NCBI RefSeq assembly: GCF_003056355.1
Contig: NZ_PYVW01000001.1
Location: 124,001-188,000, forward strand
Source: Devosia naphthalenivorans
GTDB lineage: Bacteria > Pseudomonadota > Alphaproteobacteria > Rhizobiales > Devosiaceae
DNA length: 64,000 nt
Direction of reading: 5' to 3'
Shown here in pieces: positions 53,677 through 61,705 of the stretch; the stretch's first letter is position 1, and each line of letters begins with the position of its first letter. Position numbers and translations under genes: made by a program. A model generated the notes under the pieces. That model ran no database searches and was not told the DNA's origin. It saw nothing but the letters and a program-made list of their open reading frames with translations.

Positions 53677-54069
53677 ATGCTGCTGATGATCTTTCTGGTC
53701 CTTGTTCTCTTGCTCGTGCAAGCATTTTTGCCGGGCAAGTTCCTCGCGGATCAGATCGGCCCGGAGGGACAGATGGGACCTCGAGACAATCTGCCCGAAC
53801 CCACTCCGGAGCTCTCGCGCTCCCGCCGCGCCCTCGCCAATCTCCAGGAAACGCTGCCAATTTTCCTCGCCTTGGCCATTCTCAGCATCGTCTTCGACGA
53901 GCAGGGCTGGCTGTCGCTCCTGGGGGCAGGCGCCTACTTCGTGGCCCGCATCGCCCATCTGATTTGCTACATGAAGGCCCTGTCGCCCTGGCGGTCCATC
54001 TTTTTTCTCATCAGCCTCATTGGCAATGTCCTGATCGCCATTCCGCTGGTTACGCATATCTGGAGCTAG
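53677..54069 (+). CDS. MAPEG-family membrane protein
   Basis: A 130-residue membrane protein with four hydrophobic segments and the MAPEG-like RALANLQETLPIFLALAIL region (the arginine/glutamate pair lies in helix 2). The family includes glutathione transferases and eicosanoid enzymes; in bacteria its role is mostly undefined. It lies between treZ and tRNA-Trp with its own spacer. Confidence 0.82.
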   Translation: MLLMIFLVLVLLLVQAFLPGKFLADQIGPEGQMGPRDNLPEPTPELSRSRRALANLQETLPIFLALAILSIVFDEQGWLSLLGAGAYFVARIAHLICYMKALSPWRSIFFLISLIGNVLIAIPLVTHIWS

Positions 54070-54126
54070 TCATCGCGAAGGGTCTTGCGAATTTGCGCTA
54101 TTGCCATTAGACACAGCCTCGCCTGA

Positions 54127-54202
54127 AGGGGTTTAGCTCAGTTGGTAGAGCATCGGTCTCCAAAACCGAGGGTCGTGGGTTCGAGTCCCCCAGCCCCTGC
54201 CA
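54127..54202 (+). tRNA. tRNA-Trp (CCA)
   Basis: A 76-base tRNA. Acceptor AGGGGTT pairs with AGCCCCT, the anticodon loop CTCCAAA gives CCA, the T loop is GGTTCGAGTCC, and the 3' CCA is encoded. In many bacteria tRNA-Trp sits directly before secE; here nearly 4 kb intervene. Confidence 0.97.
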
Positions 54203-54231
54203 GGCACAATCAATGACATTGACGATAGTTT

Positions 54232-54249
54232 CGGAGCCTCTGGGCTCCG
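54232..54249 (+). terminator. Stem-loop downstream of tRNA-Trp
   Basis: CGGAGCC (54232-54238) and GGCTCCG (54243-54249) form a 7-bp stem about 30 bases after the tRNA. No T-run follows, so termination is uncertain. Confidence 0.35.
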
Positions 54250-54417
54250 CTGCCGCTGCGGCGAGCAACGAAGCCAAGCGTCTTCGTTTGTGGCAGCTGC
54301 GCGCGCCCTAATCACATCACCTCCCGCTTAACATAGCGCAATTGCGCAACCCAATGATCTATGGAGCTGTTGGCGCTCGTCTCGCATACCAGCAATGGGA
54401 GTGTGCTGGAGGGTCCC

Positions 54418-54669
54418 ATGAATTTCATCGAGCGGAGTGAAACGTCAAAGTCGGCCTGCACCTGCTGCTACATTGTCGTGGAGATTCAGGGCACCTGGTG
54501 GATCGATGTGGAAGGCAAGCCCTGCGGTCCCTGTGACACCAAGCAGGAAGCCATTGAATGTGCGTTCAAGCTCATCGACGCTTTTGGTGACCGGAGCCGT
54601 CCGGCAGCGGTCTATGCGCCAGGAGACGATGGCCGAACCGAATTGATCTGGCGAGGGCGCCACCCCTGA
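54418..54669 (+). CDS. Hypothetical protein (DUF2188-like)
   Basis: An 83-residue protein. The pattern TWWIDVEGKPCGPCDTKQEAIECAFKLIDAFG, with a following GDDGRTELIWRG strand, resembles small DUF2188-type proteins, but the N-terminal CTCC cysteines are unusual. GGAGGG (54408-54413) supports the start at the ATG at 54418 instead of one at 54361. No function known. Confidence 0.65.
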   Translation: MNFIERSETSKSACTCCYIVVEIQGTWWIDVEGKPCGPCDTKQEAIECAFKLIDAFGDRSRPAAVYAPGDDGRTELIWRGRHP

Positions 54670-54706
54670 CCGGCCCGATGGTGCACCGGAAACAGCGGAG
54701 TGAATC

Positions 54707-54829
54707 ATGGCCAACAACAGGGGCAGGCGCTCTGTCGGCACGATCATTCTGGCGTTGGTCCTGCTGGTCCTGGCGGTGTTGATCGTCTCGTTTGCCCTCG
54801 GTTTCGGCCTGGCTACGCGGAACCCTTGA
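54707..54829 (+). CDS. Very small membrane protein
   Basis: A 40-residue protein, MANNRGRRSVG followed by one hydrophobic segment (TIILALVLLVLAVLIVSFAL). GGAG six bases before the ATG supports translation. The end overlaps the convergent gene at 54813 by 17 bases. I do not recognise it; it may be a stress-associated or regulatory small membrane protein. Confidence 0.5.
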   Translation: MANNRGRRSVGTIILALVLLVLAVLIVSFALGFGLATRNP

Positions 54830-55052
54830 GTGGCAACTCGATGTCTTGCTGCACCTGTCGTTTGAGCTTCTTCTCGGCTTCTCCAGGGTCAGCTTCACCC
54901 GAATTGCGGATATTCTGTTCGATGCGAGCGGCCTCGTCGTCATCAATGTAGAGCGGCTTGCCGGTGTCATCCGGCGCTCCCGCTCCGGTCTGAGCGATTG
55001 TCGCGTCCTTTGGCCGATCATTAGTGCCTTGAGTGAGCTTTGCCTTGGTCAT
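54813..55052 (-). CDS. Small acidic soluble protein, function unknown
   Basis: A 79-residue hydrophilic protein rich in Asp, Glu, Lys and Gln (GKPLYIDDDEAARIEQNIRN, then EAEKKLKRQVQQDIELP). CGGAGAACAAGCG before the ATG at 55052 is a good ribosome binding site. It sits beside another small hydrophilic protein and a sensor kinase on the same strand. Low sequence complexity suggests a partly unstructured, perhaps stress-related, protein. Confidence 0.6.
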   Translation of the reverse strand: MTKAKLTQGTNDRPKDATIAQTGAGAPDDTGKPLYIDDDEAARIEQNIRNSGEADPGEAEKKLKRQVQQDIELPLKGSA

Positions 55053-55128
55053 CGCTTGTTCTCCGTTTCTCAGTCATCCCGGATTTTCATTGTCCACTGC
55101 AGGGTGGCTGGGGCGACATAGGCTCGTC

Positions 55129-55299
55129 CTAGTCGTAGGTGTCTTCGTCGGCGCCGGCAGAAAGCGGGCCTTCGGCACCTGCAATGTCCTCGCTCTTGGA
55201 CTTGGTCTGGCTATCTTGATCCTTGTTTGGAGCCGGGCTTGCACTCTGTTTGCCGCGTTGTTGAACGGACTCTTCACCCTTCTTCTCAGTTTTGCTCAT
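55129..55299 (-). CDS. Small disordered hydrophilic protein
   Basis: A 56-residue protein with almost no hydrophobic residues: MSKTEKKGEESVQQRG, then many Lys, Ser, Gln and Asp, ending in DEDTYD. AAGGAGAG lies before the ATG at 55299. The composition predicts an unstructured protein, as in hydrophilin or stress-type proteins. It is adjacent to the gene at 54813, on the same strand. Confidence 0.55.
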   Translation of the reverse strand: MSKTEKKGEESVQQRGKQSASPAPNKDQDSQTKSKSEDIAGAEGPLSAGADEDTYD

Positions 55300-55442
55300 G
55301 AAGGCTCTCCTTGGCTGGCAAAACTCAACGCGCAGGGCCGCGCATGAGGTCCATCACAGCGTCGAAACAATCTTCCAAAGGCAGGAGGCGGCGGCAACCG
55401 AGAAGCGTGATGTACCCGGGGCCGGCCAAGCGCGACGCGCTC

Positions 55443-56948
55443 TCAAATCCCAGCGGTGTGGCCAGAGGTCTCCAGCGCCACGTTGGCCGAGAACCTGGCG
55501 CCGTCGTCGGATGTAACTGTGTAGGTGCCAGACATCTGCGCAACGACCCCCTTGAGCAGGCGCGTGCCCATGCCGGGCGTCGTGCCGTCAGTGCTCAATC
55601 CGACCCCATTGTCTGAGACCACCAGGTCCGCGCGGCCCGGTCCCGCGGCCTTGATGCTGACGTGGATTTTTCCCGGGGCACGATCCTGGAACGCGTATTT
55701 GATGGAGTTGGTCACCAGTTCGCTGAGCAATAGGGCAAGCGGCGTCGCATGGTCCCGGTCCACGCGCAGATGCTCGATGTCATAGACGACCTCCAGATTG
55801 GCACCATAGGCCGCCACCACCTCGTTGACCACGCTTGGTACATAGTCGTGCGCGTCGATGTCATCGAAGCTATCGAATTCATAAATATGGGTATGCATCG
55901 CGGCCATCGCCGCAAGGCGACTACGCAAGTCGCGCTTGGCACCGTCCGGCATTTCCTGCAAGGCGACCAGGCTTTGCACCGACTGAAGATTGTTCTTCAC
56001 CCGATGGTGGATTTCCCGGAACAGCAGATTGTTGGCGTCGATAGCTTGTTCGAGCGCCTTGCCCCAGGCAGCATCACGATACAGCAGGCGTACGATCCAT
56101 ATCGAGCCAGCCACCAGGCCCAGTACGATTGGCGAGACGATAAGAAATACCGCAAAGATTCCGTTGCGGAATGTGTTCCAGGTTTGCTGCGAGGAAATCG
56201 AGGCCAATGCAACGATCGGCGTACCCTCCACAAGCCGATAGCTGACAACCCTGGCAACGCCGTCGAGCGGAGAAGCTTCGGAGGTATAGGTCCCGACGGG
56301 TGTCTCGGGCAGATACTCCTGGAAGAGCGGCAGGTCGGACAGATCTACCGGCCCTTCCGTGGGCGGGAAGCGCGCGATCAGCATGCCATCCGTCCTGACA
56401 AGGCTGATGGTGGAGGCGTCCTCGAAATCGAGCATCGCCCAGAAGTCCCTGACCACATCGACCGGAAAGGACAGCATGGCGGCGCCGGCGAATCTGCCGT
56501 CGCGCTCGATGCGTTTGCTAAATACGAAGATCGGCTCGGTCGTCAGCCGGCTGACGATCAGGGAAGACATTGCGAAAGGCGCGCCATCGCGCACTTGCGT
56601 GAAGTAGTCGCGATCCCGGATGGAAACATTGTCGGCGCCGTCCACGCTCGAAAACAGCGTTCCGCCGGCCTGATCGACGACATAGAGTTCCGCCTGCGCC
56701 GGAAGACCCTCCAGCACCAGATCAATGCGCGTCTGGTCCCGCATCTGGGGGCCTATGGCAGCATCGACGCGCCTGAGGGTTTGCTGGGCCAGTTGGTCGA
56801 TCCAGAACGCGTTGTTGGCGACCACCTGCGCCGCTGCCGCAGAACGCTCTTCAAGGCGCTGTTGGTTGGTGCGAATACCTTGCTGCAGGAAAAATCCGAA
56901 AATGCCGGCAAACGCCGCCAGGAATACCAGGAGCAAGCCGAGGATCAC
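55443..56948 (-). CDS. Sensor histidine kinase (HisKA_2 type with extracytoplasmic dCache-like sensor)
   Basis: A 501-residue (or slightly longer) sensor kinase. An N-terminal membrane helix is followed by an extracytoplasmic sensor region with dCache-like strands (RDRDYFTQV, LIVSRLTTEPIFVFSKRI), a second helix around residue 265 and a HisKA_2 domain with the phosphoacceptor His in FREIHHRVKNNLQS. The ATPase domain has ELVTNSIKYAF and DNGVGL. HisKA_2 kinases often feed PhyR or other stress regulators. A CTG at 56996 with GAGGAGG upstream may be the true start. No response regulator gene is adjacent. Confidence 0.85.
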   Translation of the reverse strand: MILGLLLVFLAAFAGIFGFFLQQGIRTNQQRLEERSAAAAQVVANNAFWIDQLAQQTLRRVDAAIGPQMRDQTRIDLVLEGLPAQAELYVVDQAGGTLFSSVDGADNVSIRDRDYFTQVRDGAPFAMSSLIVSRLTTEPIFVFSKRIERDGRFAGAAMLSFPVDVVRDFWAMLDFEDASTISLVRTDGMLIARFPPTEGPVDLSDLPLFQEYLPETPVGTYTSEASPLDGVARVVSYRLVEGTPIVALASISSQQTWNTFRNGIFAVFLIVSPIVLGLVAGSIWIVRLLYRDAAWGKALEQAIDANNLLFREIHHRVKNNLQSVQSLVALQEMPDGAKRDLRSRLAAMAAMHTHIYEFDSFDDIDAHDYVPSVVNEVVAAYGANLEVVYDIEHLRVDRDHATPLALLLSELVTNSIKYAFQDRAPGKIHVSIKAAGPGRADLVVSDNGVGLSTDGTTPGMGTRLLKGVVAQMSGTYTVTSDDGARFSANVALETSGHTAGI

Positions 56949-57122
56949 CGGTATCGCAGAGATACCCTTTGGCCGGTTGGCAGCAGAACGAGCCAGAGGA
57001 GCCTCCTCGGTTATCGAGGCGACTATAAATTGAAGGTGGGCGCAGTCAATTATTGTTTTGAGGCCGTCACTTATCGGACGTGAACGTCACGATGAGATCG
57101 GCTCGCCTACCTGGGGTCAGGC

Positions 57123-57422
57123 TCAGTTCCGCACAAACGGTTGAGGGTGGGTAAAAGGGCTCGGTGCGGGAACGCGGGGCAAGTTGTCGAAGCGGCGCTG
57201 CATCTGCAAAGACTGGATGGCGCGCTCATTGGCCCTGATGTCGGACTCTAGCTTGCGCATGCGTGTGTCCTGCTCGATTTCCTGCTGCAGGCAGAGCACG
57301 CGCTGCTCGTTGGCGCGGATCGCTTCCCTTGTATTGCCCGGCACGCTGGTGGGGCAGGCGGCCATGGCAGCACTGCCGAGAAGCATCGTCAGCACGCCGG
57401 CGAGTGCTATAGCCTTGGTCAT
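57123..57422 (-). CDS. Small secreted protein
   Basis: A 99-residue protein with a Sec signal (ALAGVLTMLLGSAAMA) before CPTSVPGN. The mature part has a short coiled-coil-like region (REAIRANEQRVLCLQQEIEQ, repeated IRANE motif) and a Pro-rich tail. AGGAGG eight bases before the ATG at 57422 supports the start. Periplasmic or outer-membrane location is likely; function unknown. Confidence 0.65.
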   Translation of the reverse strand: MTKAIALAGVLTMLLGSAAMAACPTSVPGNTREAIRANEQRVLCLQQEIEQDTRMRKLESDIRANERAIQSLQMQRRFDNLPRVPAPSPFTHPQPFVRN

Positions 57423-57486
57423 AGCCAAATCCTCCTGAGGACATGAATTTGGTCCATGCCTGACAAGGATACAAGGCTGACCCTGA

Positions 57487-57768
57487 TCACTCTGCGGCGA
57501 TAGGCACCTTGTAGGTGTGGCGGGCCTTGAGCTTGTTGAGCTGGTGGGCGGCATGCGCGAGCAGGGCGGTCCGCACTTCGTTGGAAGCGACATGACCCAC
57601 ATCGGCCTTCACCTTGAGGTCGAGCTTATAATTGGTCAGCGTGCCCATGAAACGCTCTTCGATGTGAACCCGGACGACGCCGGTGATCCGACCAGCGATC
57701 AGCTTGTGCGGTCCATAATAGCGGACCTCGCAGCCCTTCACGTCAAACGAAGTATCCCCGAACCCCAT
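57487..57768 (-). CDS. Hypothetical protein
   Basis: A 93-residue protein of mixed charge (VRYYGPHKLIAGRITGVVRVHI, then LDLKVKADVGHV) with no signal or membrane segment. A GAGGGG sequence upstream of the ATG at 57768 favours this start over an earlier one at 57834. It might be a small alpha/beta protein; I do not recognise it. Confidence 0.55.
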   Translation of the reverse strand: MGFGDTSFDVKGCEVRYYGPHKLIAGRITGVVRVHIEERFMGTLTNYKLDLKVKADVGHVASNEVRTALLAHAAHQLNKLKARHTYKVPIAAE

Positions 57769-58023
57769 GGCCAGTGCCCCTCTGCCATTTTTTCGCCGAA
57801 ATTGGATCAAAGTCCAACCAGGGAAACGAATCAAGCCGGATTCTGGAAATTCTGCACGAATCGTTAATGTTTGATTCGGATGTGGCGCCGGCGGCCGTCA
57901 AAACTCCGGTTTGAACCCTGTTGCAATTGGTGGCGAGTTTCTCTAGATACGCAGTCTCCAGCCGTGTGGGATTCCTGCGCGGCCTTTGGTTTTGCACCAA
58001 AACGCCGAAGAGTAGTTTAGCAT

Positions 58024-58218
58024 ATGGCCCGACAGAACCCGATCCAGTTCCTGCAGCAAGTCCGGCAGGAAACGTCCAAGGTCACCTGGCCTAGCCGCAA
58101 CGAAGTCCTGATCTCCACGATCATGGTCATTGTGCTTGTGGCCTTTGCGAGCCTGTTCTTCCTGCTGGCTGATCAGCTCATCTCATGGCTGGTCGGTTTG
58201 ATGCTGTCGATCCGCTAG
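58024..58218 (+). CDS. secE: Protein translocase subunit SecE
   Basis: A 64-residue single-span SecE. The conserved NPIQFLQQVRQETSKVTWPSR cytoplasmic part precedes one membrane helix. SecE is an essential part of the SecYEG channel. It is followed by nusG after 38 bases, the standard bacterial order. The typical upstream tRNA-Trp is nearly 4 kb away. Confidence 0.95.
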   Translation: MARQNPIQFLQQVRQETSKVTWPSRNEVLISTIMVIVLVAFASLFFLLADQLISWLVGLMLSIR

Positions 58219-58256
58219 TCGGGTCAAAACGAGAATATTAGGAGCGGCGACGCGGC

Positions 58257-58787
58257 ATGGCCAAACGCTGGTACATCGTTCAGGCGTACTCGAATTTCGA
58301 GCGCAAGGTGGCGGAAGACATTCGCCAGAAGGTTGCGCAGAAGAAGCTTGAACATCTGTTCGAGGACGTGATCGTGCCGACCGAAAAGGTCGTCGAGATC
58401 CGCCGCGGCCGCAAGGTCGATGCCGAACGCAAGTTCTTTCCGGGCTATGTCCTGGTCAAGATGGACATGACCGACGAGGCATTCCATCTGATCAAGAACA
58501 CGCCCAAGGTCACTGGTTTCCTCGGTTCGGACAACAAGCCGATGCCGATTTCGGAAAAGGAAGCCATGGCCATCCTGCAGCAGGTGCAGGAAGGCGTTGA
58601 GCATCCCAAGCCTTCCGTCTCCTTTGAAGTGGGCGAGAATGTGCGTGTGTCGGACGGCCCCTTCGCCAGCTTCAATGGCGTGGTGGAAGAAGTCGACGAA
58701 GAACGCGCCCGCCTCAAGGTGGAAGTGTCGATTTTCGGGCGTCCCACTCCGGTGGAGCTCGAATACGGTCAGGTCGAAAAGGTCTGA
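58257..58787 (+). CDS. nusG: Transcription termination/antitermination factor NusG
   Basis: A 176-residue NusG. The N-terminal NGN domain (WYIVQAYSNFERKVAEDI) and the C-terminal KOW domain (NVRVSDGPFASFNGVVEEVDEERARLKV) are intact. NusG binds RNA polymerase and couples transcription to Rho or ribosomes. It precedes the rplK-rplA operon in the usual order. Confidence 0.97.
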   Translation: MAKRWYIVQAYSNFERKVAEDIRQKVAQKKLEHLFEDVIVPTEKVVEIRRGRKVDAERKFFPGYVLVKMDMTDEAFHLIKNTPKVTGFLGSDNKPMPISEKEAMAILQQVQEGVEHPKPSVSFEVGENVRVSDGPFASFNGVVEEVDEERARLKVEVSIFGRPTPVELEYGQVEKV

Positions 58788-58795
58788 TCTCAGCC

Positions 58796-58841
58796 TTTTG
58801 GCGCAAGCCAAAATGGCCCAGCGTTTCGGCCTCGGCCGAAA
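58796..58841 (+). promoter_or_regulatory. Two tandem hairpins in the nusG-rplK spacer
   Basis: TTTTGGC-gcaa-GCCAAAA (58796-58813) has a stable GNRA-type loop, followed by TTTCGGC-ctcg-GCCGAAA (58824-58841). They sit where rplK-rplA mRNA leaders carry feedback or attenuation elements. Whether L1 binds here is unknown. Confidence 0.5.
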
Positions 58842-58958
58842 TCGCTCCCAGCCTCGTGCTGGAAAAACCGTGGGAGAGCAGGGTGCATGCCAATGCCCAT
58901 CAGCCTCGCACCACGGCGTCAAACGCCTGCTTCTGGCAGGCATTAGAAAGGACGAAAA

Positions 58959-59387
58959 ATGGCAAAGAAAATCGTTGGCTACGTAAAGCTACAGGTGCCC
59001 GCGGCCTCCGCGACGCCATCCCCGCCTATCGGACCGGCCCTCGGTCAGCGCGGCCTGAACATCATGGAATTCTGCAAGGCATTCAACGCTGCCACGCAGG
59101 AAATGGAAAAGGGCTCGCCCATTCCAGTCGTGATCACCGCCTATGCCGACAAGAGCTTCACCTTCGAGATGAAGCAGCCTCCGGTGACCTACTTCATCAA
59201 GAAGGCCGTGAACCTGAAGTCCGGCTCCAAGCTTCCGGGCAAGGAATCGGCTGGCACGATCACCACAGCCCAGCTGCGTGAGATCGCCGAAAAGAAGATG
59301 AAGGATCTCAACGCTGACAATATCGATGCTGCCGTGTCGATGATTGCCGGCTCTGCCCGTTCCATGGGCATTCAGGTCGAGGGCTAA
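58959..59387 (+). CDS. rplK: 50S ribosomal protein L11
   Basis: A 142-residue L11 with the conserved GYVKLQVPA start, [11 protein letters not shown] and the C-terminal RNA-binding domain ([19 protein letters not shown], here [14 protein letters not shown]). It binds the GTPase-associated centre of 23S rRNA. rplA follows after 4 bases. Confidence 0.97.
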   Translation: MAKKIVGYVKLQVPAASATPSPPIGPALGQRGLNIMEFCKAFNAATQEMEKGSPIPVVITAYADKSFTFEMKQPPVTYFIKKAVNLKSGSKLPGKESAGTITTAQLREIAEKKMKDLNADNIDAAVSMIAGSARSMGIQVEG

Positions 59388-59391
59388 GAGG

Positions 59392-60084
59392 ATGGCAAAA
59401 GTCGGTAAGAAGATCGCCAAGGCCCGCGAAGGCATCGATCGCAACAAGCTCTACAAGCTTGATGAAGCCATCAAGATGGTTCGCGAACGCGCTTCGGCCA
59501 AGTTCGACGAAACCATCGAGATCGCCATCAACCTTGGTGTTGATCCGCGCCACGCCGACCAGATGGTCCGCGGCGTCGTGAATCTGCCCAACGGTACGGG
59601 CAAGACCGTGCGCGTTGCCGTGTTCGCCCGTGGCGACAAGGCCGAAGAGGCCCGCAAGGCCGGTGCCGACATCGTTGGCGCTGAAGACCTGATGGAGCAG
59701 ATCCAGGGCGGCAAGATCGATTTCGATCGTTGCATTGCCACTCCGGACATGATGCCGATCGTTGGTCGCCTGGGTAAGATCCTGGGCCCGCGTAACCTGA
59801 TGCCGAACCCCAAGGTTGGCACGGTTACTCCTGACGTTGCCGGCGCCGTTAAGTCGGCCAAGGGCGGCGCTGTTGAATACCGCGTGGAAAAGGCCGGTAT
59901 CCTGCATGCTGGTGTTGGCAAGGTTTCCTTCTCGGAAGAAGCCCTGCTGCAGAACATCAAGGCGTTCACCGACGCCGTGCAGAAGAGCAAGCCAGCTGGA
60001 GCCAAGGGCACCTATGTGAAGCGCGTCGCCGTGTCTTCGACCATGGGCCCAGGCGTACATGTGGAGCCGGCTTCGGCGATGTAA
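59392..60084 (+). CDS. rplA: 50S ribosomal protein L1
   Basis: A 230-residue L1. Conserved [36 protein letters not shown] and [15 protein letters not shown] segments are present. An earlier in-frame ATG (59344) lies inside rplK, so the ATG at 59392 is used. L1 also represses its own operon by binding mRNA. Confidence 0.97.
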   Translation: MAKVGKKIAKAREGIDRNKLYKLDEAIKMVRERASAKFDETIEIAINLGVDPRHADQMVRGVVNLPNGTGKTVRVAVFARGDKAEEARKAGADIVGAEDLMEQIQGGKIDFDRCIATPDMMPIVGRLGKILGPRNLMPNPKVGTVTPDVAGAVKSAKGGAVEYRVEKAGILHAGVGKVSFSEEALLQNIKAFTDAVQKSKPAGAKGTYVKRVAVSSTMGPGVHVEPASAM

Positions 60085-60092
60085 GTTTCGAA

Positions 60093-60125
60093 GACCTCAT
60101 GGTGAGCTTGTCGAACCACGAGGTC
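60093..60125. repeat. Imperfect palindromic repeat in rplA-rplJ spacer
   Basis: GACCTC-AT-GGT (60093-60103) pairs with ACC-AC-GAGGTC (60115-60125), 10 of 11 positions, across an 11-base loop. This resembles the short palindromic intergenic elements common in alphaproteobacterial genomes. It starts 8 bases after the rplA stop. Confidence 0.6.
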
Positions 60126-60145
60126 GGGCGCTGCAGCACGCACCG

Positions 60146-60214
60146 GCGTTTCCCTCGGGTTTGACCCGAGGGCCGGGCTGATAGTGGCCCTCGGATCAAG
60201 TCCGAAGGAAACGC
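60146..60214. repeat. Inverted duplicate of a 29-base palindromic element
   Basis: A 29-base unit at 60146-60174 is repeated inverted at 60186-60214, with 25 of 29 matches. The left copy is itself a palindrome (CCCTCGGGT-ttg-ACCCGAGGG, 60152-60172). The arrangement suggests a REP-like mobile or repeated element inserted between two essential ribosomal genes. Confidence 0.65.
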
Positions 60215-60562
60215 TGTGGGTGGGGTGATCCTGGTGATCTCCCCGACATCGAATTCCAGGCGGTTTCGACCGCCCGGATTGCCTCCCGCAAGGGAAGCAT
60301 AAGTCCTGTCCGAGACTGCCGGTGCCAACCAATCTGGGTTGGCTTAATGTCCACAGACGCCAGCATAGATGGGGTGAAGACCAGAATTTTCCTGGCCCGC
60401 AAGGGCAGGGTGATTGCGGTTCGAACCAGGCCAGTTGCCCTTTCGGGCAGCACGGTTGACAGGCATGTAACCGTTGCTCCTCTCCTCCCTCCGGGGAGAT
60501 CGGAGGGCAGCAATTGGCAATGACCCGGCGCTTCTTCGCCGGGTTAAATGTGGAGACTAGCA
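60215..60562 (+). promoter_or_regulatory. Long rplJ leader with hairpins (putative L10 autoregulatory leader)
   Basis: The 348 bases before rplJ contain CCCTCCG/CGGAGGG (60485-60505) and ACCCGGCG-cttctt-CGCCGGGT (60521-60542), the last ten bases before the ribosome binding site. Long structured leaders upstream of rplJ bind L10/L12 to limit synthesis in many bacteria. I infer that function here; no consensus fold was checked. Confidence 0.5.
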
Positions 60563-61084
60563 GTGGAAAGAGCGGAAAAGCGTGAGCTTGTCGCATCGCT
60601 TCAGTCAGCCCTCTCGGGCGCTGGATCGATCGTCCTTGCGCAGAATACCGGTCTGACCGTGGCCAATCTGGAGCTTCTTCGCCGTGAGGTGAAGGGTGCC
60701 GGTGGCTATGTGAAGATCGCTAAAAACCGTCTTGCCAAGCTTGCTCTTAAAGACACCGACCACGCTGATATTTCGGACCTGTTCACGGGTCCGATCGTCA
60801 TCGCCTATGCGGAAGACCCCATGACTGCGCCGAAGATTGCGCAGAAATTCGCTGACAAGAACGCGAAATACGTCGTTCTTGGTGGCGTCATGGGCAAGAC
60901 CGCGCTGGACGCGAATAGCGTCAAGGCGTTGTCGACCATGCCTTCGCTCGATGAACTGCGCGCCACGCTCGCCGGGATGCTCAAGCAGCCCGCAACGCGT
61001 ATCGCGTCCGTCATCGTCGCACCGGCTGGTGGTATCGCGCGCGTGTTGGCCGCGCATGCGGAAAAGAGCAACGAAGCAGCGTAA
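60563..61084 (+). CDS. rplJ: 50S ribosomal protein L10
   Basis: A 173-residue L10. ERAEKRELVASLQ starts the globular domain, with GLTVANLELLRREVKGAGGY and KNRLAKLAL; the C-terminal helix binds L7/L12 dimers. It starts with GTG at 60563 because GGAG lies at 60552-60555; an ATG at 60548 gives an unusual five-residue extension. Confidence 0.95.
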   Translation: MERAEKRELVASLQSALSGAGSIVLAQNTGLTVANLELLRREVKGAGGYVKIAKNRLAKLALKDTDHADISDLFTGPIVIAYAEDPMTAPKIAQKFADKNAKYVVLGGVMGKTALDANSVKALSTMPSLDELRATLAGMLKQPATRIASVIVAPAGGIARVLAAHAEKSNEAA

Positions 61085-61143
61085 CCCCATGGCCCTCACC
61101 GAGGGCTGGTTTGAACTGAACATCATAAAGAGAGATTTATCAA

Positions 61144-61518
61144 ATGGCTGATCTCGCCAAGATCGTAGACGACCTGTCTGCCCTGACCGTTCTGGAAGCT
61201 TCCGAGCTGTCCAAGATGCTTGAAGAAAAGTGGGGCGTTTCCGCCGCTGCTCCGGTTGCTGTTGCTGCCGCTGCTGGTGGTGCTGCCGCTCCTGCTGCTG
61301 AAGAAAAGACCGAATTTGACGTGATCCTCGCCTCCTTCGGCGAAAACAAGATCAACGTCATCAAGGAAGTCCGTGCCATCACCGGTCTGGGCCTCGGCGA
61401 AGCCAAGGCGCTGGTTGAAGCAGCTCCCAAGGCCGTCAAGGAAGGCGCTTCGAAGGCTGAAGCCGAAGACATCCAGAAGAAGCTGGAAGCTGCCGGCGCC
61501 AAGGTCGAACTCAAGTAA
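61144..61518 (+). CDS. rplL: 50S ribosomal protein L7/L12
   Basis: A 124-residue L7/L12 with the N-terminal dimer region, an Ala-rich hinge ([16 protein letters not shown]) and the conserved C-terminal domain ([34 protein letters not shown]). It forms the stalk that recruits translation factors. Confidence 0.97.
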   Translation: MADLAKIVDDLSALTVLEASELSKMLEEKWGVSAAAPVAVAAAAGGAAAPAAEEKTEFDVILASFGENKINVIKEVRAITGLGLGEAKALVEAAPKAVKEGASKAEAEDIQKKLEAAGAKVELK

Positions 61519-61545
61519 TCTCGTTTACTTGACTTGAAATTTGCG

Positions 61546-61568
61546 AGACGGCGCGCTATGTGCCGTCT
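61546..61568 (+). terminator. Hairpin after rplL (probable attenuator)
   Basis: AGACGGC (61546-61552) and GCCGTCT (61562-61568) form a 7-bp stem 28 bases after rplL, with GTTTTTAT some 9 bases further on. The weak, displaced T-run suits partial termination. Confidence 0.55.
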
Positions 61569-61682
61569 TGCATTCTCGTTTTTATGCGAGATGATTCGCC
61601 GGACCGATAGGATGGGTCGCAGGCGCCAATTTGCGGAATATATGACGATTTCGATGTCTGAGACACGCTGACGTCCATTGGA

Positions 61683-61705
61683 CCTCATGGTTTTTGACCA
61701 TGGGG
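61683..61705 (+). promoter_or_regulatory. Hairpin in rplL-rpoB spacer
   Basis: CCTCATGGT (61683-61691) pairs with ACCATGGGG (61697-61705), nine positions with one G-T pair, around a TTTTG loop. It may be an RNase processing site between the ribosomal and polymerase parts of the transcript. Confidence 0.45.

Noticed and set aside
55749..57083. Plus-strand 444-codon frame opposite the sensor kinase
   Set aside because: Antisense to the HisKA_2 kinase with clear phosphoacceptor and ATPase motifs.
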